From assembly GCA_025267735.1 (NCBI GenBank), contig CM046295.1, forward strand, positions 18,260,938 to 18,324,937: a stretch of 64,000 nt of DNA. The letters are read 5' to 3'. How positions within the stretch are numbered: the first letter of the stretch is position 1; every line of letters begins with the position of its first letter. The notes beneath the pieces are model-generated. The model saw only the letters and a list, made by a program, of their open reading frames with translations. It did not search any database and was not told where the DNA came from. Made by a program: the position numbers and the translations under genes. Source of the DNA: Mactra quadrangularis (lineage: Eukaryota; Mollusca; Bivalvia; Venerida; Mactridae). Below, piece after piece: positions 1-12,795 of the stretch.

Positions 1-174
1 TAATATGCACTTATTTGAACTGTGCACTGTTTTGCACGTCATTTTTTATTTTACTTGGTTTGGAATTTTTGCCATTGGTTCTTCTTGAACCGGTCCACAT
101 AAATAACGTGTAATAAATTTGTCTATGTTAACTTACTACCCTTGCCTGATATATTCATTATCTACGTTAATGCA

Positions 175-288
175 TATTTTTGCGGCGATTTCAACTCGAA
201 AAAAATTGCAAGATAAAAAAATATGTACTCAAATTTTTATAATTCATTCGCATTTGCGACTATGCTAGCTTAAACTTGAGTCCTGCTA
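175..288 (+). repeat. Partial copy of the CAGGGCTCGAATTTA hAT-like MITE
   Basis: The run from tttttgcggcgatttcaac to gcttaaacttgagtcctg aligns with the right half of the element at 59705-60108 (tttttgcggtgatttaaac to gctaaattcgagccct). The left half is not recognisable, so this is an older, degraded copy. Confidence 0.55.
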
Positions 289-3200
289 TAATATATTATT
301 TTATAGGAACCACTTGACCTAAAATCAATGTTACCAATCAGTCCAGTTTAAAAACATTGCAATAACACCAAATACACTCTGAATATTCGATGTCTATTTT
401 TCATTTCAATTTTCGAATTCTATTTCGTCAAGTGGGAACACTTATTGTTTTTGTTTGTTTCGTTTGTTGCACTAAACACTTGAATGTTGAAATGCATAGA
501 ATTTGAACACTTAAGTGTAGAGCGGGTGAACCTTAGCTAAAACCTACTTTATCCCTCAGTAGCGAAGGGTTGCCACTATCATGCCAAGACGGAAAATGCG
601 CATAAATCACATATTAGATACAAACATTTTATCTTTTTCAAGACGGCAACGTTTCTTAATCACGTTAAAAACTCAAAAACCTAAACCAAAACCTATCACT
701 ATGTAGCAGATCTTTGCGACTGCCGTTTCAAGGCGACAATGTTGCGTTACGCATTTTACAATCCTAAACCTAACAATATTTGCAGCTTTGAATACATATT
801 CGAATGATGTTATCATGCAAATGAAAACAATTTACTTCGTATGGTGACAATATAGCAATTAATCACGCGGTTCCAATTATTTTCGAGCACTTCTAAGAGA
901 TAATTTCTTGCCTATTAATTATAAGGTATCGCTTTATCCATTTTAAAAAATGATAAAAATGTTCGGAATTCCTTTGATTTATGGGTTATATCTTTATATT
1001 GTATCTGCTTTTATGTTTTTGTCGTTTGTAAGTTGTCTTCATATTTAGCAACGTCATCAATTTTACTAAGATGAGGTATAGCATGTTTTTGAAAAAGAAA
1101 ACTTTAATTCATTTCTCTCTTGACGATTATCCAAAACGATTATAAAAAGTTAACATAGTTGGTTATATTAATTCCAAAAGTAAAGTATATATTGATACAC
1201 TTTTTTGTCATCCACGATATTGATGATCATATTTATTTATTTATACTTGGTTTAACGCCCTGTCAACACAGTGTAAGGCTATTTTACGGCGTCCGGCGTA
1301 CCTTACCTAGCTTTCCTGGGCTTTTGTATATAATATGTACCCACAGTACTCCACAAGGCTGGAAATTTGTATACGATTGTCAAATCAATAAATGTTTTTC
1401 AAGTTTTTACACTTATGTATATGCATGACTGCTTTCACGTTCTACCACCGTAGTAGTGAACTAAATACTGGAAAATAAACAGAGACAAACAAAAACGATG
1501 ATTTTGTTAAGGTATTGTGTACAACAAATAAATGACACCTCTGACACCAAACTGATTTGTTTGCAACAATTGAAATAAACCCTCGGGGAACTAGTCGAGA
1601 GTAGAAATTCTAATGGGTTAGCGCATGGCAAAACATCAAAATGAGATGCTAATTTGTTTCATTTTATAGGGTAACCAAAAAAACGCCAACGCATTTTTCA
1701 CTTGATTTTTTTATTAATTTAATTATCGTGTCAAGTCTTGGCACCAGTACAATTTAATCTTTAAGAATTTTACAGTTAAGTGCCTGATAATCATATATGT
1801 TAGTGTATTGTTATGTTTTATATTCCCTTAACAATATCATCTGTGTCTAAACGTGACATTTTAATAACTTTGGAATTCCATACTTACGCTAGACAGGGTG
1901 ACTTTTAATACAACGTTTAGCCGTAGCCTCTGCGTTTTCTTTGAATGTTTTCTTAACATCTTTTTTGAAATAGTAATGAGTTTTTTCTGGTCATATTTAG
2001 ATATTTTCAGCAAAAGCAGTCATTAGTCAGTAAATATTTGTGAAAATCTAATTGAAACTTATTTTTCTTAATGAGTGCTTAATCTTTTTCAACTTTTAAA
2101 TATGTTAAACTGAAATAACTGTACCCGATATTGCACTTAGGAGCGGACGCAGTGTCTTTATTTCTAATCTGCATTCACGTTATTCCACAACAAAAGTGAA
2201 ATCATTGCAACGTACAAGTCAATCTCAATATCTATTAAGAACCTAAATGATACATTTCATGTTAAATACCGCATCAAGTTACTTAATAGTAGCTTATCAC
2301 TTGCTAAATTGGAACTATAATCAAAATAGAAAATGATGTTGTTAACAATATTTCCTATGTAAAGGCTGCTGTAATGTTAAATGAAGTACGTTTTCCTTGT
2401 ATGGTTCAACGTATTACTGAGTACATTTGCCTGATTGTATAATAGGAGGTTCGATGTAAGCTTTAAGTCAACTCAAGTTTCCCATTACCTCGGTATGTAT
2501 TCTATATATGATTTTAACTTAACCTTCTAACCATAGATTACGAATAATAGTAGTGGGTAATTTTAGGCAAATATTTGTGACAAACTGTTAGTTTAATACT
2601 TTCAACTAAATAAGAATATATAATACTATGGTGGTACAATCTTATATTTTACTTACTTTTTTAATGTTTTATGAATTATTATTGGTTTAATAAGGCTTGA
2701 TGTTATACAAATTTGTCTATACATTTCATTATTTTGTAACTTAGCTTTAAACCTATAGCTGGTCGAAGTTATCCATTATCTGTCATCAAGACCTTTGACT
2801 TGTCTTCCGTAATATAAGCTTTATCTTGTACTTTATAAGCGTCAGCTGTAGTCAAATATAATGTTTCAGACATACATGTGTGACTATCAGCTAGTTACTA
2901 CGTTCCAAAAAAAACACAACTTTTGCCATTTAAGACTTACCTGAAGCTTGTTTAAACGTATATGAACAAATATATATTTTTTTCCAGGAACGAAAATTAA
3001 TTTCACATTCTGTCTCTTAGAAAAAAAAACTCTTTAAGATAATAATCAATCGTTGAAACAGAACTTCTCAGTTTTCCCCTGTCATTGTCAATTTCAATTG
3101 TTTCCTAAAACCTTTCAACTTATAATTATTACTTTTATTTAACAGAACATTTTGCAAAGAATATGTTTCCTACAAAAAATATTTTCTCTGTTGTTATGTG

Positions 3201-3559
3201 GATTTATATGAATTTCGGTTTATATTATGCGATCCTTATCTCAAAATCATGATCTATTTTTTTGCATTCTTTTGTTTGTTCGTAATTATTGAAATAATGG
3301 ATTCAAATGTGTAAACATTTCCATATGTTTTCCAACATACCAAAATACTGTCTTCTCACCGCTTGCGACAGGAATTAATAGCTTCCCAAATATTTATTCG
3401 ATGCAAATATTGCTGAGCAGGTACATGTTATATGATAGGTCAGGCATATTACATGTAATTTGAATCATATTATTGACCGTTCAATGGGAAAATAAGGTGA
3501 TGCATGTACATAGTTTTACTGAATAAAACATACAACTTTGACACTTAACATTTACAATG
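289..3559. other. AT-rich stretch without recognisable gene
   Basis: Apart from a SINE B fragment at 1243-1372, I see no coding frame with protein-like composition, no tRNA and no strong repeat. Short open frames here have unbiased codon use. Confidence 0.6.
1243..1372 (-). repeat. SINE family B, 3' fragment
   Basis: Begins with the reversed tail ggtttaacgccctgtcaaca, followed by tttacggcgtccggcgtacc and cctagctttcctgg. These match family B tails at 27.2, 38.6 and 42.4 kb. The tRNA-like head is missing (5' truncation). Confidence 0.75.
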
Positions 3560-3910
3560 TACGAGGGTTGATCCAGAAGTAATGTCACTGGGGCTGTACA
3601 ATTGTTACATTTAATTTAGAAAGGAACAAAATTTAGTATATTTATACCTGAATCTATTTGAAATATGTGTTGCAACAATCGCCGCACTTCGTGAACATCG
3701 TGCACCTCTATGACGCCCGACAGGACGTTGAATTCTCATCCATTTTTTTGAATACCATCCCTCGTGTTGAGACTCCTGTATCCGGGTAGCCTTTTTATTT
3801 ATATTTTAGCAATCGTGGAACCAATCGTGCTCTAAACCGCTTCATGTTAAATTCGTCTTTCAGGATTCGTTAAATTGTTCCGTAACTCATATCTAAGTCT
3901 AGTGTATTGT
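3560..3910 (-). pseudogene. Degenerate mariner-family transposase relic with one terminal repeat
   Basis: The + strand edge at 3560 reads TACGAGGGTTGATCCAGAAG, a mariner-type terminal repeat. On the - strand, one frame around 3900-3815 reads MSYGTI, stop, then RILKDEFNMKRFRARLVPRL. This matches the conserved N-terminal SYGTI...LGMKKVSARWVPRLL region of mariner transposases. Close to the terminal repeat, another frame gives FTKCGDCCNTYFK, resembling the family's C-terminal WxKCI...GDYFEK. The catalytic middle is missing and stops and frameshifts are present, so this is a deleted, inactive copy. The far terminal repeat was not found. Confidence 0.7.
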
Positions 3911-6435
3911 ATTATGTACATTGTAAATTATTTGCGTTGATTTGTCAACGGAGTATGTTTAAATCATTTTGACTGGTACAATGTTTCACAACCAATATTG
4001 ATTTTCAATCAGAAATTTTAAATTATTGCCAAATATTTATGGATTAGCATAACCCCCGCGGATGTAATTCAAGTCCATACACCTTTTAGCTAAGTGAACG
4101 TGAAATTCCGGCGCGCTTCTATCTTCACTATGGGTAAAAATTGTATAAAGTCTCAATCATGGACAATACAATACCAACTACTTTATGTATTTCACTCGGC
4201 CTGATGTTAAACATTGGTGAGACATTTTCCAATAATAGTTCATTCAAGTTCAATAGTAGAAAAATATAAGTAGAAACCTGCCTGTCGAATATCTGATATA
4301 GACCCTCGATGAAGTTGACACACACTAAACGAATGTCTGGATGCTTATGCTTGTGTTTTAAATATTTGAAATTGTTTTCTTTTGCCACTTTGTTTAATGA
4401 ATCGATTCCTTTACGAGCTATCTATTTGATCGAATCTCTTAACGCATGTTTAGATGTTAGTAAGTTTACACGATCAACATGATTATTTGATGTGCGTTAG
4501 TAAATAATTAATTGAAATGGTTGTGAACTAAACTTCAAATGTCAAATATGATAGTTTATTGTTTTAGTTATGACTTAGTATGTATGTGTTAAAGAACGAT
4601 AGCTGATGTTCTTTAGTAGACAATTTATCAAAATAGTTTTAATGTACGTAAACAGGGATTAGTAGAATTGTATGTTCGATTTTAATGAAGTTATCGAGGT
4701 ATGTTATGTTACGTTACCAAATTAAATAAAGATTTTAACCGACACAACTCTCTGCCAATATTGGATTGTATTGTAACAATGTTCCATAACAATAACATAG
4801 TATCATAGTGTTGTAGATATCAGATGAGGGAGTATTAAGTATCTAAAACATATAAGCGAAAAGTGACGATGTTTCAAATAATTTTGGATTATATAGTTTA
4901 GAAATTTGATATTAATGATGTTAATAAGTAATGTAGTAGTGTGTTGTACGTTAATATGACAGTCGTTTGGAATACTGCGTAATCATTTGAGGTATTTATA
5001 TAATATTGTTCCTCATTTTATTATAATTTTATTTGCGTTACGGTATTTTACCATCATAAACTATTTAAATGTCACTTTGCAAGTAATATATGAAGTTCGC
5101 TGCTTTTTCCGTAGTTCTTAATTAGTAAACATCTAGCTTAATAAATCAATAAGGTTGTTTTGAATGTGATTTATATCATTGCGGTGGTCAAATTGTCAAA
5201 CTGATTGCATTATCACTATGCCAAACCCGCTCCTATTCTCAACGATAGTAGCTGTAATTATAGAACAAAGTTTCCATAGCTATATATTCATTTCAAGAAA
5301 CATAACTTCGTAACTATACTAGACTTCAACTTGTATATAATTTCAAACTAAAGGTTTTTTTAACTCAACAGAGTGAACACATCTTAACCAATAGTGCGTT
5401 ACAAATGTATGATTTAATCATCGACTATGTTTCTACCGTCATTACCTTTAAGATATTTATTGCTTTACCCAAGGACTGAAATGGAATATATTAATTATTA
5501 AACACATACTTAGTAACTATACATTGTAGAGTAAGACACGGCTGAGTTATGTGACTTGTGTCCGGTAGAGTTGTCAACTATTTCTTATTTGTATTTGTAT
5601 AAGCTTAATACCTCAGTCCCATAAAAATCGTGGCTTGTTGCCAATCCGTACGTGCAGACAGCCGTAGGCCGTGGGAAGCCTTGTGTATTAAAGTGATGGT
5701 ACGCACTTAGCACAAAACACAGCCCTACGGAGCCGTAGGTGGTAAATATACAAGTTTATTCCATACACGGCCACGATTTTGTTCACAGTTTGACTTTAAA
5801 GCTGATACGTGTATCCACTGTTCATCTCACGGACCCGGGTAAAAACGAAACAGTCCGTACATGTACGGGTACGCAAAAATTCGTACGAGTCCTTGCGGAG
5901 CTTGATCGCACTGTGCCCTCGCGGCTATATTTATGTTTATGGGACTATAACATTATCTATTTCTATAGTTTTACAACTTTAGCCCGATACGCAATTTCTA
6001 AAATCTTATCAAATCGAGTCGTCGGCAGATACTAACATAAATATATGCTTAGAACAAGATCAAAACCTTCGGATAAGAGATCTGGGTAGATTCTGGGACC
6101 GTACAAAAGATGAATACAGACCCATTTATACATTACAACTGCAATCTCATGTATGCGAATAACTTTCACAGTCACCAGACGTTATTTAAATATTTCAGTT
6201 GAGATTCCTGTAGCTTGTGGCGTTAACCATTTATCATTTGTTTTTTGTTAACACGCTAGGTAATTGATTTGAAGGAAACATTGAAACACGCATTACAGTA
6301 TTTGCACCGTATGTGGTGTTATTTAAAGTTTTAACATAGTTCTCTTGGCTTCTTGCAGAATAGTTTTTGATGTGTCCTGGTGCATGTTGAATCATTATAT
6401 ATATACAATAAGCTTTAATGATAATAACAATGATG
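3911..6435. other. AT-rich stretch with a small GC-richer patch
   Basis: No supported gene. At about 5620-5960 the base composition becomes GC-richer and holds a short inverted pair (aaaaatcgtggc near 5624; gccacgatttt near 5770) and two CCGTAGG-like motifs. I cannot assign it. Confidence 0.4.

Positions 6436-6496
<61 letters not shown>
6436..6496. repeat. (AAT)n microsatellite
   Basis: About 20 uninterrupted ATA/AAT trinucleotide units, flanked by related imperfect units (aatgatgat before, aacaataatgat after). Confidence 0.97.
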
Positions 6497-6499
<3 letters not shown>

Positions 6500-9400
6500 T
6501 AATGATACTAATAGAAGAACGTGAATGTTAAAATTCAAGATGTCGTGATTGTAACGGAGAGTCTAATGGATATCAAACACAGAAAGGACCATTTACCGCT
6601 TAGTTAAAATTTACTTTAAGTGAATAGTTATGGCTACAATAACTTGCCAAACAAAGCCCCTGGAAGGGATAATTCCTGACAGAACAAATATTTTGTTTTG
6701 CACGCAATTGACCTTATCGGATGCTTTAAAAGAAAATGAAGCATACTAATAAAATGTGTAGCGACATATTCATATGTTATTTACATACTTTCTACTAATT
6801 ATAAATAAATATTACATCTTTTATTCACCCGTTATAAAGGCCTTTGTCCGAAACGTTGCGTAAATCGAGTGAATAACACTGAATTGATGTATATATGATA
6901 AAAAATATTTAGCAATCTAACCAATTAAGTGTATAATGTAAACATGCTCCTGCAAATATGGGAACTTCTATTTTCAACCGTACCATATTTATATAAAAAT
7001 TCCGATTGAACAACTGCTTGGCATAACTCACATTCAATATTCGTCTATAATCAATGTCAATGACAGTCGTTTCTAGTAGGATTTGTTTCATAACTATATC
7101 AGATTTCAAAAGATTAAACCAATTATTTCAAATTTGTAATATTGAATTATTTAAGTAAAACAGTGAAAAGTAAATGTTTAAATTGCATACATGTACAGAG
7201 GTTATACCGTTCTCTAAAGCTACTCAATGGAAGTCCGAATTTACAGAAACAAATGAAACCAACGATATTAATTGGCAATATAGATTAAATATTTGACTAG
7301 GCGTATAAACTAATTAATATAATTAATGAATATACAAAATCAACATTTCGCCGTCAGAAACTCGAAAGTACTATAGCAAATATTAATAAAAGTGTAAATG
7401 AGCAAGGGTTTTAGAACCAATTAGCAATTAACACGATCGATTTGCTAATCAAACTAATTATATTATCAACTCACATTGTATATACGAATTCAACATTTCG
7501 CCATCGGACATTAAAATACAAATAATTGTTATAACCCGTTTTGTCTCATGTACCATGTATCTTGGTGTAAGCAAATAGTGTGTATGTTCTGTTCTGTTAA
7601 ACATTGTGAACACTTCAGAAATATAAGAACTTCAAATTTGTGATTAGTTTTGTTATCAAACTAATTATTCTAATTACACAAATTTACAATTTCTATATAC
7701 TTAATTTCAACAAATGAAATTTCTCAGTAAAAGTACAATTCAGTGAAACCCAGTACAATGTACTGTTTAATTATTTCTGAGCGTCACATATGTTCAAAAT
7801 TTGCAATTTAAGAACCATCAAACAAAATAGTACATTAAATATTAAAGGTATCGATTTTACAGCTTTACCTTGATTAGTAATTAGTCCTTGAAAATCAATA
7901 CTTATATTGTAATTAAACTACGCGTTCGTATTTTCAAAACCAATAACTAATTATAACTGACAAGGAATTATCACTATCTTTAAAACAATTATCCCTGGTC
8001 ATCGTGCTACTGTTTTAAAACCAATAACTAATATGATAATGAATTCCACTATCACCATTTTTAATACAAATATCCCGGGTCATTGGGCTACTGGTATATA
8101 TTTATCAATCTCCCTTGGAGAGTATTAAATTCCGCTTAATGTAGTAACTACTTTACAACCCATTCGATGTACTAAGTCATATATGAGTAAAGTAACGTAT
8201 CCAAAGAAAGTATTCATATTGATAGGACTATTTTCTAAACGTTGAATAAGATTCTACCTCGTACAAATATTCCATTTCTCAACCCTACCGGTATAAATTG
8301 AAAAAAATAAACTTACATTCTGATTGTTTCCCTCAAACATTCAACTCTTTAATTTTAAAATCGTTAACTCCCTGCCTAAGATAATTGTCTGAAGATTAAT
8401 ACATTAGATAACGAAAAGGCTGTAGAACAAAGTCACGACATGAGCAGGAAACGAATCAAGAGAACACATTGTCTAATTAGCAAGAAACAACATGTAGGTT
8501 GCTCGTAAAAACCATGTTGCTTTTCTCTCTCGTTATCAATATACTTAGCAACCATAAAACCCTTCTAAAAGTTCTCCCCTGTGATTTGTCAATTTGCATT
8601 TCAATATAAAATCAGTTTGATATTTGTTTGGAGTAATTGGCATGGCCACTACGCGTTGATTAGTTTAAGTAACAATATTAAGACCATTTGGTACACAGCC
8701 CATGGGTTGTAAAGTATTTTCAAGCTTTCAACTGGTACTAAAGTGTTACAAAATATTAAACAAACTCGACTGAAACAAACAAACATAATTCTACATCAAA
8801 TATGACATTAGAAATAATATCAAAGTAAAGTTCTATTATAAGACCATCAAAATCAATATCCTGGATAACATGGCGGTCTTTACAAATGGTCCTTTTTCTT
8901 AAATTAACCATTTGGGAATTAAAACTGTCAAGCATAGCATGATTTTTGCGATTATTAATGTTGCCTTTGAAGCAAGCCTTTACAATAATTGATTCTATTC
9001 CATTTGATGTAAATTAAAACAAACAAGATGCCGTTAATAACTGATAAAATATTTTGAGTTTATAATTAATTTTAATAACTGGAGTTTGTCTCAAGTGAAA
9101 ATGGAGTCTGTATCTTTTCACTTCAGCAAAAAGCTACGATATGTACTATGTACGATATGTATCGGTTTTTCTTTTATGATTTTATGAAAAGACAATCCCA
9201 ATTTTGCTGAAGTGTTTGGTAAACAAGGTTAAAGTGTTATATAGCGATACTTTTAGGCATAATATCGTACAGTTAAAATGAAACAGATAGTAATTCCAAG
9301 AAATAAGGGATGAGTTACAGCCATGAATTGCCAAAAAAACTGAAATTTTCAATGCTTGCATCAGGTGTTTGCAAAACGCCAAGCGCTATTTCTAATGTAG

Positions 9401-9726
9401 AATGACAATTCTGTAAGAGCATTAAGTAAAAATGTAAACAAGTCAACTAGTTAAATAAAACAAATGTTAGAAAAGGCTCAGGTGTTTCGTGAAATGTAAT
9501 GTAATGTTATGGAAACTTTCGTATCATCTCATGATGTAGGAATGTTCGAACTTGAAATTATGGCAGTGCATGTAGTAATAATAGTAATGACATTTCAAAA
9601 ACATGTAAACAACCATGGAAACATTATTCCCGTTCGTTTGTTAAAAAAGTGCCATTTGACTTTTCTATGTTTTAGAGAAGTTCATAGGTTTATGCTATAA
9701 TACTCATTTTTTCTACAACGAATCAA
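6497..9726. other. AT-rich stretch without recognisable gene
   Basis: Holds the 82-bp tandem duplication at 7931-8094 and short recurring motifs such as caacatttcgccgtcag (about 7341) and caacatttcgccatcgg (about 7490). No coding signal was seen. Confidence 0.5.
7931..8094 (+). repeat. Tandem duplication, two 82-bp units
   Basis: 7931-8012 and 8013-8094 share start (ttttcaaaaccaataactaa / ttttaaaaccaataactaat) and end (cctggtcatcgtgctactg / cccgggtcattgggctactg), with moderate divergence between. Confidence 0.8.
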
Positions 9727-10045
9727 AAGCCTCCCGGCTAGCTCAGTTGGTAGAACGCAAGTCTACAGATCGAGGAGAGGTAGGTTCGATTCCCGGGCGG
9801 GACATACTTTCGTGGAGCTTGGTCATGAAATTATTTCTTCGGCCATTCTTCCTCCTACCAATGATTTTTAATTATGTAGGTCAGTTGTCTGTCATTGACA
9901 AAAGTATGCGCTTAGTAGTTGGTTAACAGCTAAATCCAGAGATTTAGGATTTCCAGGAGGAGTGAGTAGGTTAACTGACCGCCGTTATATGACCTATACA
10001 ATGTATTGCTACGGCGTTAAACCTAACAAAAACAAACCAAACAAA
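9727..10045 (+). mobile_element. Full-length SINE, family A, with 14-bp target-site duplication
   Basis: The tRNA-derived head has an A-box-like GGCTAGCTCAGTTGGTAG and B-box-like GGTTCGATTCC. An unrelated body follows, and the tail ends tgctacggcgttaaacctaa plus an A-rich end. The flanks carry a perfect 14-bp duplication, ctacaacgaatcaa (9713-9726 and 10046-10059), the signature of LINE-assisted insertion. This is the best-defined family A copy in the window and looks recent. Confidence 0.93.
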
Positions 10046-11552
10046 CTACAACGAATCAACCATGACTGATATACAATTAGAAGTAACCAATCACAGGAAA
10101 ATATGTTTTCAATATTTTATATAAGTGTAAATGTAAAGCTAAAACTCGGCAATTTATATGAGATGAAAATTCATGATAAAATAGTACCAACATTTTACGA
10201 CCAGATTTTCTGGGGCTCAATGTGTAACTAACGCTAGCGTACGTGACACCACAATAAAAAACTTATAACTTGTTGTCAAATGACGTATTAACCTAAAATA
10301 ATTGACAACAAATATTCATTAATAATGTCCGTTCCGCTGCGTTTGTTTATTTCTTCCGATGCGATATTTTGCAAAATAACAACTTACTTAATTCTGTAAT
10401 ATGTTGCTTAACACGATTCCAAGTTAGTATATTAGGCTTATTTTTGGAAAGCACGAAATCAACAGGAAATTCAGAACTTGAATTGAGTAGTGTAACTGCT
10501 GTCTTGATAAGAAACAGCATTGATGATGATCATAAAATACGTTTAATGGTTCTTTCCTTTTTGTCACGACTTTAAAGTGTCATTAGAGGTTTTTCTTAGG
10601 CTGTAAGCTATATAATAATTTTGTTTTAGGTTTGTAGATGTTCAGTCCGAAATGCACACTTTAACTAAAAAACAGCATATTGCTATGATTCTTTGTTACG
10701 GTTTCATCGGCAAAATTTCTTTGCACCTTTCACAAAAAAATCTCACGACAAAATTTTGTTAAAGTAAATTTCATAAGTTTTGCAAGTCGAAGACGGAATG
10801 GTTATTAAAAACAAAGCTATGATATAATATTCGAAAGGTATACACTATTCTACATATTTATATACTCCAATCATAGTTGATATTGATTGACCATAAATGA
10901 CCGTATCATTAATGTTTCTTGCTTTCAACTAATGATTATTTTTATCGTATGGTTTGCTGTGAAAAGCGTCACTATTTTATCAGCGTCAGGAAATTTATGT
11001 TCGGGCATGAAATGTATCAATTCTAAAAAATAGAAATACAGACACAGAATCTTATAAAAAGCAGTATTCAAATGCATGAAATATATTCTCAATGCGATTT
11101 CTGACTGCTTAATGACATTCATGTGATTTAACTACTTAGAACGAAAAATAGATTTGCATATAAATTGTGACATAATAGAACAAAAACCCATATATAATCA
11201 TTAACTTTGCAGTTTTATAATAGATCAATTTACTTGTGCTGTTCTGATTATTTTCTACAAATGCATTTTTGTCAGCAAACCGATATTTCATCGCCGTTTA
11301 ACAGAAAATATTTGCATGATTTAGCAGGCAAATGCGGTTGGTATAGTTTTAAAAAGGATGAAAGTATTTTCCTAAAGGGGTATGCTTAATACAATATCTT
11401 TCAGAATCTCTTAGCCAATGTTTTGTTTAAGAAATAATTGATTTACAATTACCCATAAAACATAGTCATCTGAATAATTTCTAATATATGCAATGATATG
11501 CTTATCATAATTTGTGAGTCAAACTATATTGCATACATGAATGTAAAAATAA

Positions 11553-11891
11553 TAGTTCACAAATTTTGGTGATGTTTTTCTATTATTTCAAAATATCATT
11601 TAGTGTCTGTAATTGTGTCAAAACATTGATTATTAATATTTTAAGACAAACTGACCAATAGGCTGCAAGAAATATACAATGGAAGTCACTTAATGCACAC
11701 AAATATCTATACCGTTACATACGGGGTATAATTTTACAAAATGAAACACAATCGTTTGTAGTTATATGTCAATTTGCACTACAATTGTCATAATCATAAC
11801 ACTATTTTTATGCTTCCAAAAATTTTTACATGCAATTTTGAAAGTTTTAGAAAATTTGATATTAAAGTTAAAATCTATGAATGATCTTTAA
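11553..11891 (+). mobile_element. AAAGGTACT-family MITE, copy 1 (old)
   Basis: Aligns along its length with 47009-47360: shared tagttcaca start, tttcaaaatatcatttagtgtct, ttttaagacaaactgacc, accgttacatacggggt, caatttgcactacaattgtc and aaaatctatgaatga end. The outermost bases of both termini are eroded. Confidence 0.8.
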
Positions 11892-12714
11892 GTTTTAGTA
11901 AATTACTAATAGATGCATTAATAGTTTCACAATAACTTCATAAATAGCTTCTCGCAAATTTTCATTTTGTCCAAGGACCTTTGCTAGATACTGCTTGTTT
12001 TGCTATAAAAAAAAGTTTATTCAATTCTGCAATGTCATTAATTTCACTAAGGTTAAGTTCAGTATGGTAATAAATGTAAAAACCTGCTATCGTATTCAAT
12101 GCTCTCGCTCTTATTACGTCACATGATAACAAAGGCAATCCATTACTTGGTTATCTGAGATAAAAGATGGCATCAGCATTCATGCTGCTTTTAACTGTTT
12201 TATATTTCTAATGTCAGTAATGTCTGATAAACGTGTTTTGTATTTGGCTTGACAATTGACCTAAAAACTGATAAATATTTGTTGGATACTAAAACATAAA
12301 AATAAACACGACTGAACCATGCAGTATTTGCAATTTTGATACTACATAATTTAACCATTTCAATTTCCAGTCGTATCGAAAATCGAAATAGATTGGAGGA
12401 TTTAGAAAACGGACTAAATAGTGAACATTCATAGTTGCAGGAATTTTAGAAAGAAAAAGTAGATAGAATTAAATTTAATGAGATAAATGAAATAAATTTA
12501 CATAAAAAATACGCATAAAGATATTTTACTAATGACAAAATAGTCGGCTTTCTATGACATTCTAAATAATGTGATATATTTGCAATCGTGTAAAAATAAT
12601 TTGAATAAAGAATGTGAAATCGAAGCTGTTATCAAATGTAATGTTCGACGCTCAGGTCGAGGAAATTTACGAAGACATCATAAAATAGGAAAATAATTAC
12701 ATTTAATGTGGTGA

Positions 12715-12795
12715 TAGTGTGTGTTTTATGTCCAAGGAACATTTCGTTACCAGACATGATGACAATAGACTGGATATAAACAGTACATAAATCTC
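12715..12795. repeat. Unclassified dispersed repeat, related to 16316-16400
   Basis: gtgtgttttatgtccaagga, then cattacc-type sequence, agacatgatgacaata and ggatataaa resemble the same-order string at 16316-16400 (gtgtgttttatttcacgaga ... cacatgatggcaataaaatg). Boundaries are unclear. Confidence 0.4.

Noticed and set aside
5739..6035. 98-codon frame in the GC-richer patch at 5.6-6.0 kb
   Set aside because: No recognisable motif and no splice sites of quality; likely chance.
9733..9803. tRNA gene
   Set aside because: A- and B-box strings are present, but the stems pair poorly and the sequence continues into a SINE body with target-site duplications. The same applies to the other tRNA-like heads.
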